Shown: positions 25,294 to 35,004 of the stretch, piece by piece
Position numbering within the stretch: position 1 is the stretch's first letter
Layout: every line of letters begins with the position of its first letter
Assembly (NCBI RefSeq): GCF_900176405.1
Contig: NZ_FWXJ01000012.1
Coordinates: 1 to 64,000 of the forward strand
Length of the DNA stretch: 64,000 bases
Direction: 5' to 3'
Source: Polynucleobacter kasalickyi
GTDB taxonomy: Bacteria > Pseudomonadota > Gammaproteobacteria > Burkholderiales > Burkholderiaceae
Position numbers and translations under genes: made by a program
The notes under the pieces: model-generated
What the model was told of the DNA's origin: nothing
The model's input: only the letters and a program-made list of their open reading frames with translations
Database searches by the model: none

Positions 25294-26991
25294 TTAAAAC
25301 AGGAAATAACGTTGGGCTAAAGGAAGCACTTTAGCTGGTTCACAGACTAAATCTAGACCATCCGCTAAGACCTGATACGTTTCTGGATCGACTGAAATAT
25401 TCGGTTGCCAATCATTGTGAACCATATTCGACTTCGTAATATTTCTGGTAGCTCGCACCGGTTCCAGAGTTTTCTTTAAACCCAATGCATGCACTTCCGG
25501 ATTGTCCATGGCACTTTGGGAAACAAACGTCAATGAAGTCTTTACGCCACCACCAAAGGCTCCAAACATCGGGCGATAGTGCACCGGTTGTGGGGTTGGA
25601 ATCGATGCATTAGGATCGCCCATGGCAGCAGCAGCAATCATACCGCCCTTGAGAATGAGACTCGGCTTAACGCCAAAGAAAGCAGGTTTCCAAATCACTA
25701 AATCAGCTAACTTACCCTTTTCAATAGAACCGACAATATGAGAAATACCATGTGTAATCGCAGGGTTAATCGTGTATTTTGCAATGTAACGCTTTACTCT
25801 GAAATTATCAGCACTATTGTCAGTCGATAAACTACCTCTTTGAACTTTCATTTTATGAGCTGCTTGCCATGTCCTCATAATGACTTCACCCACTCTGCCC
25901 ATCGCCTGACTATCCGAGCTCATCATCGAAAAAGCGCCAAGATCATGGAGAATATCTTCAGCTGCGATCGTTTCACGACGGATGCGACTTTCGGCAAACG
26001 CAATATCCTCGGCAATCGCAGGATCTAAGTGATGACAGACCATTAACATATCTAGATGCTCATCAATTGTATTCACTGTGTAAGGCATCGTTGGGTTGGT
26101 CGAGGAAGGCAATACATTGGCTAAGCCAGCAGCACGAATAATATCTGGGGCATGTCCTCCACCGGCACCTTCGGTATGGAAGGTATGAATCGTACGTCCT
26201 TTAAAAGCAGCAATTGTTGCTTCCACAAAACCTGACTCATTGAGTGTGTCCGTATGAATTGCAACCTGAACATCCATCTCATCGGCAACACTTAGACAAC
26301 AATCAATCGCAGCCGGTGTAGTACCCCAATCTTCATGTAACTTCAAGCCAATGACGCCAGCATGAACTTGTTCTTTTAAAGGACCGGGCAAACTAGCATT
26401 GCCTTTGCCTAAGAGTCCAATATTCATCGGGAATGCTTCAATGGAATTTAACATCGCATGAATATGCCAAGGCCCAGGAGTACAAGTCGTAGCAAAGGTA
26501 CCAGTAGCAGGTCCAGTGCCGCCACCAATCATCGTGGTGACACCACTCATGAGGGCTTCATCAATTTGTTGAGGGCAGATAAAGTGAATGTGGGAATCAA
26601 TACCACCCGCAGTAACGATCATTCCCTCACCAGCAATGACTTCGGTACCCGGGCCAACCACAATCGTAATACCAGGTTGGATGTCAGGATTACCGGCTTT
26701 ACCGATACCACTAATAAAACCATTTTTAATGCCGATATCCGCTTTGACGATACCCCAATGATCAATAATCAATGCATTCGTAATCACGGTATCGACACAG
26801 TCTTTTGTTAAACGCTGGCTTTGACCCATCCCATCTCGAATGACTTTTCCGCCACCAAACTTTACTTCTTCCCCATAAATAGTAAAGTCTTTTTCTACCT
26901 CTACCCACAAATCTGTATCTGCTAACCTGACATGGTCACCAACCGTTGGGCCGTACATTTCAGCATATGCTTTTCTGGATATTTTGACCAT
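25294..26991 (-). CDS. ureC: Urease alpha subunit
   Basis: A 565-residue catalytic subunit of normal length. Nickel-ligand and catalytic motifs are present: [12 protein letters not shown] (two His), [11 protein letters not shown] (Lys carbamylated to bridge the nickels), [22 protein letters not shown], the mobile-flap CHHLDP and [12 protein letters not shown] (Asp ligand). It hydrolyses urea to ammonia and carbamate in the cytoplasm. Its ATG shares one base with the ureB stop (TAATG), giving tight coupling. Confidence 0.99.
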   Translation of the reverse strand: MVKISRKAYAEMYGPTVGDHVRLADTDLWVEVEKDFTIYGEEVKFGGGKVIRDGMGQSQRLTKDCVDTVITNALIIDHWGIVKADIGIKNGFISGIGKAGNPDIQPGITIVVGPGTEVIAGEGMIVTAGGIDSHIHFICPQQIDEALMSGVTTMIGGGTGPATGTFATTCTPGPWHIHAMLNSIEAFPMNIGLLGKGNASLPGPLKEQVHAGVIGLKLHEDWGTTPAAIDCCLSVADEMDVQVAIHTDTLNESGFVEATIAAFKGRTIHTFHTEGAGGGHAPDIIRAAGLANVLPSSTNPTMPYTVNTIDEHLDMLMVCHHLDPAIAEDIAFAESRIRRETIAAEDILHDLGAFSMMSSDSQAMGRVGEVIMRTWQAAHKMKVQRGSLSTDNSADNFRVKRYIAKYTINPAITHGISHIVGSIEKGKLADLVIWKPAFFGVKPSLILKGGMIAAAAMGDPNASIPTPQPVHYRPMFGAFGGGVKTSLTFVSQSAMDNPEVHALGLKKTLEPVRATRNITKSNMVHNDWQPNISVDPETYQVLADGLDLVCEPAKVLPLAQRYFLF

Positions 26992-27296
26992 TATAATTTT
27001 CCCATCACTAAACCGTTAAACCCATAGACAATTTGATCTCCATCTAATTGAACCAATTGAATCGATTTTTTTTGACCGGGTTCAAAACGAATGGCAGTCC
27101 CAGAGGCAATATTGAGACGATAACCCCGTGCTAAATCTCGATCAAATTGCAAAGCTGTATTCACTTCAAAAAAGTGAAAATGGGAACCCACTTGGATTGG
27201 TCTATCGCCTGAATTAGCGACAACCAAATCAAGTACTTTTCGCCCAACATTAATTTCAATGTCAGCACCATTCGCTCTAATTTCACCTGGAATCAT
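26991..27296 (-). CDS. ureB: Urease beta subunit
   Basis: A 101-residue beta subunit of standard length ([52 protein letters not shown]). GAGG lies 7 bases upstream. Structural subunit of the (alpha-beta-gamma)3 enzyme. It is separated from ureA by ureJ, an insertion of a nickel permease gene between the structural genes. Confidence 0.98.
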   Translation of the reverse strand: MIPGEIRANGADIEINVGRKVLDLVVANSGDRPIQVGSHFHFFEVNTALQFDRDLARGYRLNIASGTAIRFEPGQKKSIQLVQLDGDQIVYGFNGLVMGKL

Positions 27297-27304
27297 TTTT
27301 TACC

Positions 27305-27877
27305 TCAAATCGTTTGGATAAGGGCTACAGCCCCAATGAAGCCTGAAATCAACGTAAAGTAGCGCATAAATTGACCAAACTTCCTAGACGTGAACTTACA
27401 TAATACAAAACCGCTTGAATGGATCAAGATTGTAGAAATGATGAGCCCAGAAATGATTGTCGGCTGATTGCTAGGGAGTTCTAGACCATGAGCCAACCCG
27501 TGAATCAAACCAAACCCACCTAGAATTGCCAAGAGAACCTGAAAGGATACCGTTTTATTCAAGCCATTAAGTACTGCCAACACGACTAGGGTCATTAATG
27601 TTGCTTGATTAATTAAATTTACAGAGTTGTTCAGGTCGGTTAAATTTGCACCAACAACAGCAGCAATTGTAAATCCCACAACAAAAGCAATTGGTAATAA
27701 GATGCCCTTTTTGAAGGTGTAAGAATTCACCATCATCCCAATCACTAACATCGTTAATAAGTGGTCCCAGCCCAAGATAGGGTGCATCAAAGCACCGACA
27801 AAACTTTCACCATGACCCGGATGAGCGAATGAGAGACCTGAAAATAAAAGTCCAGCTGCAATAATGATTTTTTTCAT
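27305..27877 (-). CDS. ureJ: HupE/UreJ-family nickel permease
   Basis: A 190-residue membrane protein with a signal-like N terminus (to SFA-H) and about six hydrophobic helices. The HupE/UreJ metal motif is HPGHGESFVGALMHPILGWDHLL, containing HPxxGxDH, and a second His pair lies in GLIHGLAHGLELP. It is thought to move nickel across a membrane to supply urease. AGGA precedes the ATG. It is placed between ureA and ureB, which supports the nickel role. Confidence 0.93.
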   Translation of the reverse strand: MKKIIIAAGLLFSGLSFAHPGHGESFVGALMHPILGWDHLLTMLVIGMMVNSYTFKKGILLPIAFVVGFTIAAVVGANLTDLNNSVNLINQATLMTLVVLAVLNGLNKTVSFQVLLAILGGFGLIHGLAHGLELPSNQPTIISGLIISTILIHSSGFVLCKFTSRKFGQFMRYFTLISGFIGAVALIQTI

Positions 27878-27885
27878 ATAAGTTC

Positions 27886-28188
27886 CTATTGAATTGGTTG
27901 GTGAACAGTAACTAGTTTTGTTCCATCGGGAAAGGTTGCCTCAATTTGAATTTCTGGAATCATCTCAGGAATTCCATCCATCACATCCTGCGCTTTTAAA
28001 ATTGTTGTACCATAAAACATCAGCTCTGAAACTGTTTTGCCATCACGAGCTCCCTCCATGATTGCTGCCGAAATAAAAGCAATCGCTTCGGGATAATTTA
28101 ACTTTAAACCACGAGCTTTACGTCGTTCAGCTAACAGAGCTGCTGTAAATATTAATAACTTATCTTTTTCTCTTGGCGTTAATTCCAT
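27886..28188 (-). CDS. ureA: Urease gamma subunit
   Basis: A 100-residue gamma subunit ([52 protein letters not shown]). The frame continues upstream to 28215, but the ATG at 28188 gives the canonical N terminus and length and has AAGGG upstream. It is 14 bases after the ureD stop. Confidence 0.98.
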   Translation of the reverse strand: MELTPREKDKLLIFTAALLAERRKARGLKLNYPEAIAFISAAIMEGARDGKTVSELMFYGTTILKAQDVMDGIPEMIPEIQIEATFPDGTKLVTVHQPIQ

Positions 28189-28202
28189 GACTATGTTTCC
28201 CT

Positions 28203-29093
28203 TTAAGTTTTCCAAATACGCAGAGGTAGTGGCTTAATTCCAGCAATCCGTTCTCTGGCAAATAACCAAATTTGAATAAAACAATTTTTCAAATACTCTA
28301 CTTCATCCGACAAGCCACGCACTAGTATCAGTCCGAAATTCTCATCAATTGCAATTCTTGTGACACCTACACGCAGTGCATCATCCCATCTGACTAGTTC
28401 AGTAATTTCTTCAAGTAAATCTTCACTTGCATTTACAGAGCTCATCCACATGGTACCAAATACTGGAAACTCTGCTAAGCCACAGGTTTCATTATAAAAA
28501 CTCTTTTGGGACTCAAGTAACATGGACTCAAGTAACATGGACTCAACCCAACATAATTCATGATCAAAGTAATATTCAATCTCATTTCTCAGCCTTGCAT
28601 CTTCCCAGTGCTCACCCTGAGCAGTTCTGCCTAATTGAGCGATATCCCAGCCAATAGAACTCGAAGTTTTGTCTTGATGAACCACAATCTGATTGTGGGC
28701 GTTGGATGAATTAAAAAATATATTTTCCTGCGGTAAAAAATCTAAGTGCCCATGTGGATCCACTTGAATGATGATTCGTTGGGAAGCATCTTTTTGGTTT
28801 GCTTTATACCACTTCGTAGCACCTGGTGTTGTCACTACCACTTTGGCATTTTTTTCAACATTTAACTGAATTGCCAGATGATCTCCGCCTGCTATACCTG
28901 CTGGTGGATGCAAGATAACTGCATGACAAATCTCCTTACCTTCAGGATATAAGGATTTTTGAACTAAAAGGGGTCCATGATGTTCTCGGTGCGATAAAAC
29001 AGTTTTATGCTGTTCATCAGCAAAGGAAAAATCCAGCCTCAGGTTTGCATGCCAAGCAGTAGGCATTGACGCAGATTGAATAACATTTTCCAT
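28203..29093 (-). CDS. ureD: Urease accessory protein UreD
   Basis: A 296-residue assembly scaffold. Motifs are [36 protein letters not shown] and [13 protein letters not shown]. It binds apo-urease first and recruits UreF and UreG. A tandem 5-residue duplication ([12 protein letters not shown]) near residue 185 reflects a 15-bp DNA repeat. It follows urtE by 27 bases, joining importer and enzyme genes in one unit. Confidence 0.95.
   Translation of the reverse strand: MENVIQSASMPTAWHANLRLDFSFADEQHKTVLSHREHHGPLLVQKSLYPEGKEICHAVILHPPAGIAGGDHLAIQLNVEKNAKVVVTTPGATKWYKANQKDASQRIIIQVDPHGHLDFLPQENIFFNSSNAHNQIVVHQDKTSSSIGWDIAQLGRTAQGEHWEDARLRNEIEYYFDHELCWVESMLLESMLLESQKSFYNETCGLAEFPVFGTMWMSSVNASEDLLEEITELVRWDDALRVGVTRIAIDENFGLILVRGLSDEVEYLKNCFIQIWLFARERIAGIKPLPLRIWKT
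28509..28546. repeat. 15-bp tandem repeat within ureD
   Basis: GGACTCAAGTAACAT occurs twice in perfect tandem (28509-28523, 28524-28538), followed by 8 bases of a third copy. It adds five residues in frame to UreD. Confidence 0.95.
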
Positions 29094-29120
29094 GAGACCA
29101 AGATAGAATCTTTGTTGAAT

Positions 29121-29813
29121 TTAAACTGAAACTAATTGTCCAATACCATCTTGGTCAATCTCTGAACCATTTCCTTGGGCAATTATTTCCCCTCGACTCA
29201 TTACAACATATTTATCAGCAACTTTTTTAATAAAGTCTAAATATTGTTCAATTAATAAGATCGTGATTCCTTGTTCTTTTACCAATTTCACTAGAGTCTC
29301 ACCGATCTGAGTAATGATATTCGGCTGAATCCCCTCGGTCGGTTCATCTAATATGATTAACTTTGGCTGACTCATTAAAGCTCTGCCAATAGCTAGCTGT
29401 TGTTGCTGCCCGCCTGATAAATCACCGCCATTGCGATGGGACATTTCCTTCAAGATAGGGAACAACTCATAAATCATCTCAGGAATTTTTTTGGATGCTT
29501 TTAAGCTGGCCCCACCAACCAACAAATTTTCATGAACCGTGAGCCGGGGAAAAATATCTCGACCTTGTGGTACAAACGCGATGCCATTCGCTACGCGCTC
29601 ATATGAGGGCATTTTAATAATTGATTTTCCCTCCAGGAGAATATCCCCTGATTTAATGGGTACTACCCCCATAATAGCTTTTGTCATGGTTGTCTTACCA
29701 ACCCCATTACGGCCCATCAGCACAGTAAGAGAGCCTTTAGGCACTTCAAATGTCACATCTCTCAGAATATGACTACCACTATAAAATTGGTTAATTTTTT
29801 GTACTTGTAGCAT
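29121..29813 (-). CDS. urtE: Urea ABC transporter ATP-binding protein UrtE
   Basis: A 230-residue ABC ATPase of the LivF class: Walker A GRNGVGKTT, signature LSGGQQQQLAIGRAL, Walker B LIILDEPTEGIQP, switch His replaced in context LLIEQYLDF. One of two nucleotide-binding subunits that drive urea import. ATG at 29813 is preferred over the GTG at 29816 because AGG lies 6 bases upstream. The gene starts right after the urtD stop. Confidence 0.96.
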   Translation of the reverse strand: MLQVQKINQFYSGSHILRDVTFEVPKGSLTVLMGRNGVGKTTMTKAIMGVVPIKSGDILLEGKSIIKMPSYERVANGIAFVPQGRDIFPRLTVHENLLVGGASLKASKKIPEMIYELFPILKEMSHRNGGDLSGGQQQQLAIGRALMSQPKLIILDEPTEGIQPNIITQIGETLVKLVKEQGITILLIEQYLDFIKKVADKYVVMSRGEIIAQGNGSEIDQDGIGQLVSV

Positions 29814-29816
29814 CAC

Positions 29817-30686
29817 TTACCTGCCTAAATAAGATTCAATAACTGCTGGGTCATTTTTCACATGTTCCATCGTACCTTGTGCGAGTACAGCACCTTCAGC
29901 AAGGACTGTGACAATGCCAGTCTCGCCGGATAAAGCACTCACAAACTCCATGTCATGCTCAACCACAACAATTGAACAAGTACCGCGTAATTGATTTAAT
30001 AAATCGGCTAATTGCATCGTTTCTTCATCGGTCATACCAGCCGCTGGCTCATCCAATAGCAGTAATTCCGGTTTTTGCATTAATAGCATACCAATTTCAA
30101 GACGTTGCTTTTGTCCATGCGAGAGTTCTCCTGCTGGAATATAAGCTTCTTTTTCTAGGCCAATTTGCAATAAGGTCTTTTCCATATCTTCAATCGCATC
30201 CTGATTCACTTTAGCAGTGAGTGCAACACGCCATGATTTATTAGACTTTCTCGCTAATTCTAGATTTTCCCAAACTTTAAGATTTTCAAAAACAGTTGGT
30301 TTTTGAAATTTACGGCCGATGCCAATTTGCGCAATTTGTGGCTCTTTTAACTTTAACAAATCGATGGTTTGACCTAAAAACACTCGACCCGAAACTTGGG
30401 CATTTCTTGGACCAGTTTTACCAGTGATCACGTCCATCATGGTCGTTTTACCAGCACCATTCGGGCCAATAATACATCTTAATTCACCACTTAAAATATC
30501 CAGTGTTAAACCTTTAATGGCTTTAAAGCCATCAAATGAGACGACTAAATCTTCAATGTAAAGAATTTCTCCATGCGATAAATCAATCTTGCCTTTTTCA
30601 AGAAAATGGCCCGAGTTACCCTTCGATTCCCATTCAGGTTGAAAATCTGTCGTTTCTATTGGAATTGTTGATGAAGATGTTTGCAT
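29817..30686 (-). CDS. urtD: Urea ABC transporter ATP-binding protein UrtD
   Basis: A 289-residue ABC ATPase of the LivG class: Walker A GPNGAGKTTMMDVITGK, signature LSHGQKQRLEIGMLL, Walker B LLLLDEPAAGMTDEET, and VVVEHDMEFV. The N-terminal ~40 residues are a non-conserved extension. Partner of UrtE in urea uptake. It begins one base after the urtC stop. Confidence 0.96.
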   Translation of the reverse strand: MQTSSSTIPIETTDFQPEWESKGNSGHFLEKGKIDLSHGEILYIEDLVVSFDGFKAIKGLTLDILSGELRCIIGPNGAGKTTMMDVITGKTGPRNAQVSGRVFLGQTIDLLKLKEPQIAQIGIGRKFQKPTVFENLKVWENLELARKSNKSWRVALTAKVNQDAIEDMEKTLLQIGLEKEAYIPAGELSHGQKQRLEIGMLLMQKPELLLLDEPAAGMTDEETMQLADLLNQLRGTCSIVVVEHDMEFVSALSGETGIVTVLAEGAVLAQGTMEHVKNDPAVIESYLGR

Positions 30687-30687
30687 T

Positions 30688-31797
30688 TTATTTCTTTAGT
30701 ATTTTTTCTTTAATGAGGCCAACGACACCATTTGGAATATACAGGGTGACTAAAACAAAGAGGCTTCCTAAAATAAATAACCAATATTCAGGAGCTATAG
30801 CAGTAAAGACGGTCTTAGCACCATTCACCATAAAAGTACCGATAATAGGACCAATTAAAGTAGCTCGCCCACCAACAGCAACCCAAACAGCCAACTCAAT
30901 CGAGTTACTTGGAGACATTTCTCCAGGGTTAATAATGCCAACTTGGGGAACATACAAAGCGCCGGCAATACCGCATAAAAAAGCAGAAAATGTCCAAATA
31001 AATAATTTGTAACCTAAGGGGTCATAACCTGAAAACATCACTCGACTCTCAGCATCACGGATCGCCATAGTTACTCTACCTAATTTTGACTGCACAATCC
31101 TTCTACAAGCAATAAATCCTGCAACTAACATTGTAAAACTCATCAAAAATAAGACCACTCTAGTACCAGGATTAGAGATGGAATAACCTAAAATCCTTTT
31201 AAAGTCAGTAAACCCATTATTACCACCAAAGCCTGTTTCATTACGAAAAAACAATAGCATCGTAGCGTAGGTAAATGCTTGCGTAATGATGGATAGATAG
31301 ACACCTTTAATCCGGGACCGAAATGCAAAAAATCCAAAGATAAAAGCAATCAGTCCAGGGATCACTAAAATCAAGAAAACAACCCAAACGAAATGATTGG
31401 TTCCATACCAAAACCATGGGAGTTCTTTCCAATCAAGAAACACCATAAAGTCAGGTAATTCGGAGTGATAGACGCCATCAGTCCCAATCATTCTCATGAG
31501 GTACATTCCCATAATGTAACCTCCTAAGGAGAAGAATAAACCATGGCCTAAACTCAAAATCCCACAGTAACCCCAGACTAAATCGAGGGCTAATGCCGCT
31601 AATGCAAAACATAGCATTTTTCCTATCAACGTTAATGAATAGGCGGATAAATGAAATACATTACCCTCTGGTACCAATAAGGAACAAATTGGCACCAAAA
31701 CGTAAACCAAGATTGAAAGCGCAAGTAATACCATCCACCATTTTGTAGTGAGGATAGGCTCTCTTTGGGGGATATTTAGATGAAATGATTGATTCAT
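30688..31797 (-). CDS. urtC: Urea ABC transporter permease UrtC
   Basis: A 369-residue inner-membrane permease of the LivM class with about ten helices. LivM-type motifs are ALDLVWGYCGILSLGHGLFFSLGGY and GRVTMAIRDAESRVMFSGYD, followed by VAVGGRATLIGPIIGT. GGAG precedes the start. It forms the urea channel with UrtB. Confidence 0.96.
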   Translation of the reverse strand: MNQSFHLNIPQREPILTTKWWMVLLALSILVYVLVPICSLLVPEGNVFHLSAYSLTLIGKMLCFALAALALDLVWGYCGILSLGHGLFFSLGGYIMGMYLMRMIGTDGVYHSELPDFMVFLDWKELPWFWYGTNHFVWVVFLILVIPGLIAFIFGFFAFRSRIKGVYLSIITQAFTYATMLLFFRNETGFGGNNGFTDFKRILGYSISNPGTRVVLFLMSFTMLVAGFIACRRIVQSKLGRVTMAIRDAESRVMFSGYDPLGYKLFIWTFSAFLCGIAGALYVPQVGIINPGEMSPSNSIELAVWVAVGGRATLIGPIIGTFMVNGAKTVFTAIAPEYWLFILGSLFVLVTLYIPNGVVGLIKEKILKK

Positions 31798-31800
31798 TAT

Positions 31801-33426
31801 TTACATCTCCGCACTTCTACCCTTGAGGGCAAACATCCCTTGGGGTCGTTTTTGTATAAACAAAATAATCATTACTAAAACACCAATTTTCGTTAGAACA
31901 GCACCAATAAATGGCTCACTAAATTTACTTAAAATACCTAAACCAAATGCGCCGATAATAGTTCCGGCTAATTGGCCAACACCGCCTAAGACAACCACCA
32001 TAAAGGAATCGATGATGTAGGTTTGCCCCAGATCCGGTCCTACATTACCAATCTGAGATAAGGCACAACCACCTAAACCAGCGATACCAGCACCAAAGGC
32101 AAATGCATAACTATCAATCTGACGTGTTTTTACACCAACACAACTTGCCATAGTTCTATTCTGGGTAACGGCTCTCACAAACAATCCCATACGAGTTTTG
32201 TTCAAAACTAGCCAAGTAATAAAAACAACAAAAATCGAGAAAAAGAAAATGATTAAGCGGTTATAGGGAATTAATAAGCCCGGGAAAATACTCTGGAAAG
32301 GCATAAATGAGCCACTCATCCAAGATGGATTAGCTACCTCAACGTTCTGCGCACCGAATATGACCCTAACTAGTTGCATCATTAATAGACTCACACCAAA
32401 GGTAGCTAGTAGGGTTTCAAGTGGTCGCCCATAAAGATGTCTTAACACCAAATACTCCAACACCAACCCTAACATGGCAGAGGCCATAAATGAAAATGGT
32501 GCTGCAAAAACCAAATAATATTCCAACGCCCCTGGGAAATGAGCCCTAAAAATGCTTTGAATAATGAAGGTCGCATAAGCACCAACCATTAAAAATTCAC
32601 CATGCGCCATATTGATCACCCCAATCAGCCCATAAGTAATAGCTAATCCCATAGCCGCAAGCAATAAAACACTACCCAAGCTCAGTCCAGTGAATATATT
32701 CGAAACTATTTCACTTCGAGACTTTCTGGATTGATAATCACGTAAAGCGAGTTCAATGGCGACTCTGAGTGTGTTATTGGGCTCAATGAATTCCCCTGCA
32801 TCATTCTTCTTGAGCAAACCTTTCAAAAACTCTTGCACTTTAGCAGAGCTTGAGTTTCCCATCGTTTGGATAGCTTTAATTTTGTCTTCTTCATTGCTTG
32901 ATGGATAATCAAGCATTGCAATTAACTCGTTAAACTTCGTAATTAATCCAGCATTGGATTCTTTTTCTTTAGCGCTTTTAACGATGGCGACATTTAATCC
33001 AGACATATCCGCCATTAAGGAATTGAGCGATTGCTCTCTGATCTCTGGATCTTTTGATAAAAGCTTAAACTGACTAGCAGCAGTTTCAATATCAGATCTT
33101 AAAATATTGTTAAGGTTAGGCGTTTCAAGACTAGACTCGTCAATCTTAACAATCACATGACTAATAGGATCTAGATAACCTTCATTCGTTTTGATGACAA
33201 CAACTTTTCCATCACTTAACAAACTTTCGTCCTGCAGTGCCGCTAAAACCTCAGCCGCAACTTCTGGCGGAGCTTTAATAATTTTATTAATACTAGATTG
33301 TTTTGCAGCAAACTCCTCTCCAAAAATTTGAACTAGATCTTTTTGAGATAAATCTGCTGCAAAAGTATTTCCTATAACTAAACTGGTTACCAAGGTGAAA
33401 AGGCAATTTAAAACTCGAAATTTCAT
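31801..33426 (-). CDS. urtB: Urea ABC transporter permease UrtB
   Basis: A 541-residue LivH-class permease. As usual for UrtB it has a signal peptide and a ~230-residue periplasmic N-terminal domain ahead of the membrane domain (LAITYGLIGVINMAHGEFLMVGAYA, GRPLETLLATFGVSLLMMQ, VVLGGVGQLAGTIIGAFG). The extra domain separates UrtB from amino-acid permeases and supports the urea call. It lies 48 bases after urtA. Confidence 0.96.
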   Translation of the reverse strand: MKFRVLNCLFTLVTSLVIGNTFAADLSQKDLVQIFGEEFAAKQSSINKIIKAPPEVAAEVLAALQDESLLSDGKVVVIKTNEGYLDPISHVIVKIDESSLETPNLNNILRSDIETAASQFKLLSKDPEIREQSLNSLMADMSGLNVAIVKSAKEKESNAGLITKFNELIAMLDYPSSNEEDKIKAIQTMGNSSSAKVQEFLKGLLKKNDAGEFIEPNNTLRVAIELALRDYQSRKSRSEIVSNIFTGLSLGSVLLLAAMGLAITYGLIGVINMAHGEFLMVGAYATFIIQSIFRAHFPGALEYYLVFAAPFSFMASAMLGLVLEYLVLRHLYGRPLETLLATFGVSLLMMQLVRVIFGAQNVEVANPSWMSGSFMPFQSIFPGLLIPYNRLIIFFFSIFVVFITWLVLNKTRMGLFVRAVTQNRTMASCVGVKTRQIDSYAFAFGAGIAGLGGCALSQIGNVGPDLGQTYIIDSFMVVVLGGVGQLAGTIIGAFGLGILSKFSEPFIGAVLTKIGVLVMIILFIQKRPQGMFALKGRSAEM

Positions 33427-33474
33427 TATTTTTTAATCCATCTTTTGAACAAAGGTAACCAGCAATACAATTAC

Positions 33475-34734
33475 TTACTTCACCATATCAGCTTTACCTT
33501 CATTACCAGCGATAAATGGTGACCATGGTTTAGCTCTAATTGTAGTCGGTGTCTTCCAAACGACATTAAACTGACCATCAGCCTTCACTTCGCCAATCAT
33601 GACTGGCTTATAGAGGTGGTGATTATTACCCATTTCTAAAGTAAAGCCACTTGGAGCAACAACTTTTTGACCGTACATCGCTTTACGAACAGCATCAACA
33701 TCTGTTGTTCCTGCTTTTTCAACAGCAGCTTTCCACATCTTCATACCTACAACCGTTGCTTCCATCGGATCGTTTGTAAGTGGCTTACCAGCTGTTGGTA
33801 ATGATTTAGCCTTAGAGTAATCAGCCCATTCTTTTTTGAACGCATCATTGGCTGGATTCTTTACAGACATGAAGTAGTTCCAAGCTGCTAAGTGACCAAC
33901 TAATGGCTTCGTATCTACACCGCGAAGTTCTTCTTCACCAACTGAGAAAGCAACGACTGGCACGTCTTTAGCTTTTAAGCCAGCATTACCTAATTCTTTA
34001 TAGAAAGGTACGTTTGAGTCACCGTTAATCGTTGAAATTACGGCTGTCTTTCCACCTTGAGAGAATTTCTTGATATCAGCTACGATTGTTTGATAGTCAG
34101 AGTGTCCGAATGGAGTGTATTTTTCGTCAATATCTTTCTCATCAACACCTTTAGACTTCAAGAATGCGCGCAAGATTTTGTTCGTTGTTCTTGGGTAAAC
34201 ATAGTCAGTACCTAATAATACGAAGCGTTTTGCTGCGCCACCTTCTTTACTCATCAAATATTCAACTGCAGGAATAGCCTGTTGATTTGGAGCTGCACCA
34301 GTGTAGAAAACGTTCTTAGACATTTCTTCACCTTCGTATTGCACAGGGTAGAAGAGCAATCCGTTGAGTTCTTCGAAAACGGGTAATGCTGATTTACGGG
34401 AAACGGAAGTCCAGCAACCAAACACTACTGATACTTTATCTTTCGTCAATAATTGACGTGTTTTTTCAGCAAACAATGGCCAATTAGAAGCCGGATCCAC
34501 AACTACTGGCTCGAGTTTACGACCCAACACACCACCAGCTTTATTGATGGCTTCAATTTGCATTAAGGCTACGTCTTTTAAAGCGGTTTCTGAAATCGCC
34601 ATTGTTCCTGATAAGGAATGCAAAATACCAACTTTAATTGGCTCTTTAGATTGTGCTAAAGATAATTGACTAAAACCAATACTAGTTAAGGCAGCAGCTA
34701 ATGCTGTTAACTTAATTAACGATCTACGATTCAT
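33475..34734 (-). CDS. urtA: Urea ABC transporter substrate-binding protein UrtA
   Basis: A 419-residue periplasmic receptor with an RR-containing signal peptide (NRRSLIKL, cut after SLA-Q). Typical UrtA blocks are VGILHSLSGTMAISE, VVFGCWTSVSRKSALPVFEE, LLFYPVQYEGEE and GTDYVYPRTTN. First gene of the urea unit, with AAGGA ahead of the ATG and a 270-base promoter region containing candidate NtrC-type dyads. Confidence 0.97.
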   Translation of the reverse strand: MNRRSLIKLTALAAALTSIGFSQLSLAQSKEPIKVGILHSLSGTMAISETALKDVALMQIEAINKAGGVLGRKLEPVVVDPASNWPLFAEKTRQLLTKDKVSVVFGCWTSVSRKSALPVFEELNGLLFYPVQYEGEEMSKNVFYTGAAPNQQAIPAVEYLMSKEGGAAKRFVLLGTDYVYPRTTNKILRAFLKSKGVDEKDIDEKYTPFGHSDYQTIVADIKKFSQGGKTAVISTINGDSNVPFYKELGNAGLKAKDVPVVAFSVGEEELRGVDTKPLVGHLAAWNYFMSVKNPANDAFKKEWADYSKAKSLPTAGKPLTNDPMEATVVGMKMWKAAVEKAGTTDVDAVRKAMYGQKVVAPSGFTLEMGNNHHLYKPVMIGEVKADGQFNVVWKTPTTIRAKPWSPFIAGNEGKADMVK

Positions 34735-34896
34735 TTGATAATTCCTTTTAAAAGTTATAAGAAAAAATGTAATTATTAAATTTCAATCTATAAATAGAGA
34801 AAAATTCATCACGATAAAAATCCGTACCTCAAACATAAATAATTTTTTACCTGCCACTTCATTTTGTTCTTTTGATTTTTTATTTATGACGAACTA

Positions 34897-34941
34897 TTCA
34901 ACAAGATGGTGCAAATAATTCAATTTCCCATTTATGGTGCT
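34897..34941. promoter_or_regulatory. Candidate NtrC-type sites upstream of urtA
   Basis: TTCAACAAGATGGTGCA (34897-34913) has a perfect right half-site GGTGCA and a 4/6 left half relative to TGCACC-N5-GGTGCA. TTCCCATTTATGGTGCT (34925-34941) is a weaker copy 28 bp away. They lie 163-207 bp upstream of urtA. No matching GG-N10-GC sigma-54 element was found between them and the start codon, so the regulator is a suggestion only. The rest of the 34735-35004 gap is AT-rich with no ORF. Confidence 0.45.
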
Positions 34942-35004
34942 TCGCTAATTTATTTTGTAGTTATTCGAGAAAAAATCTGGAACCGACACAGACGATTAGA
35001 AATG

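Noticed and set aside
34735..34896. Sigma-54 promoter between the NtrC-like sites and urtA
   Set aside because: The best candidate (TGGCAG on the minus strand near 34855) has no GC at the -12 distance; I found no GG-N10-GC pair with acceptable context.
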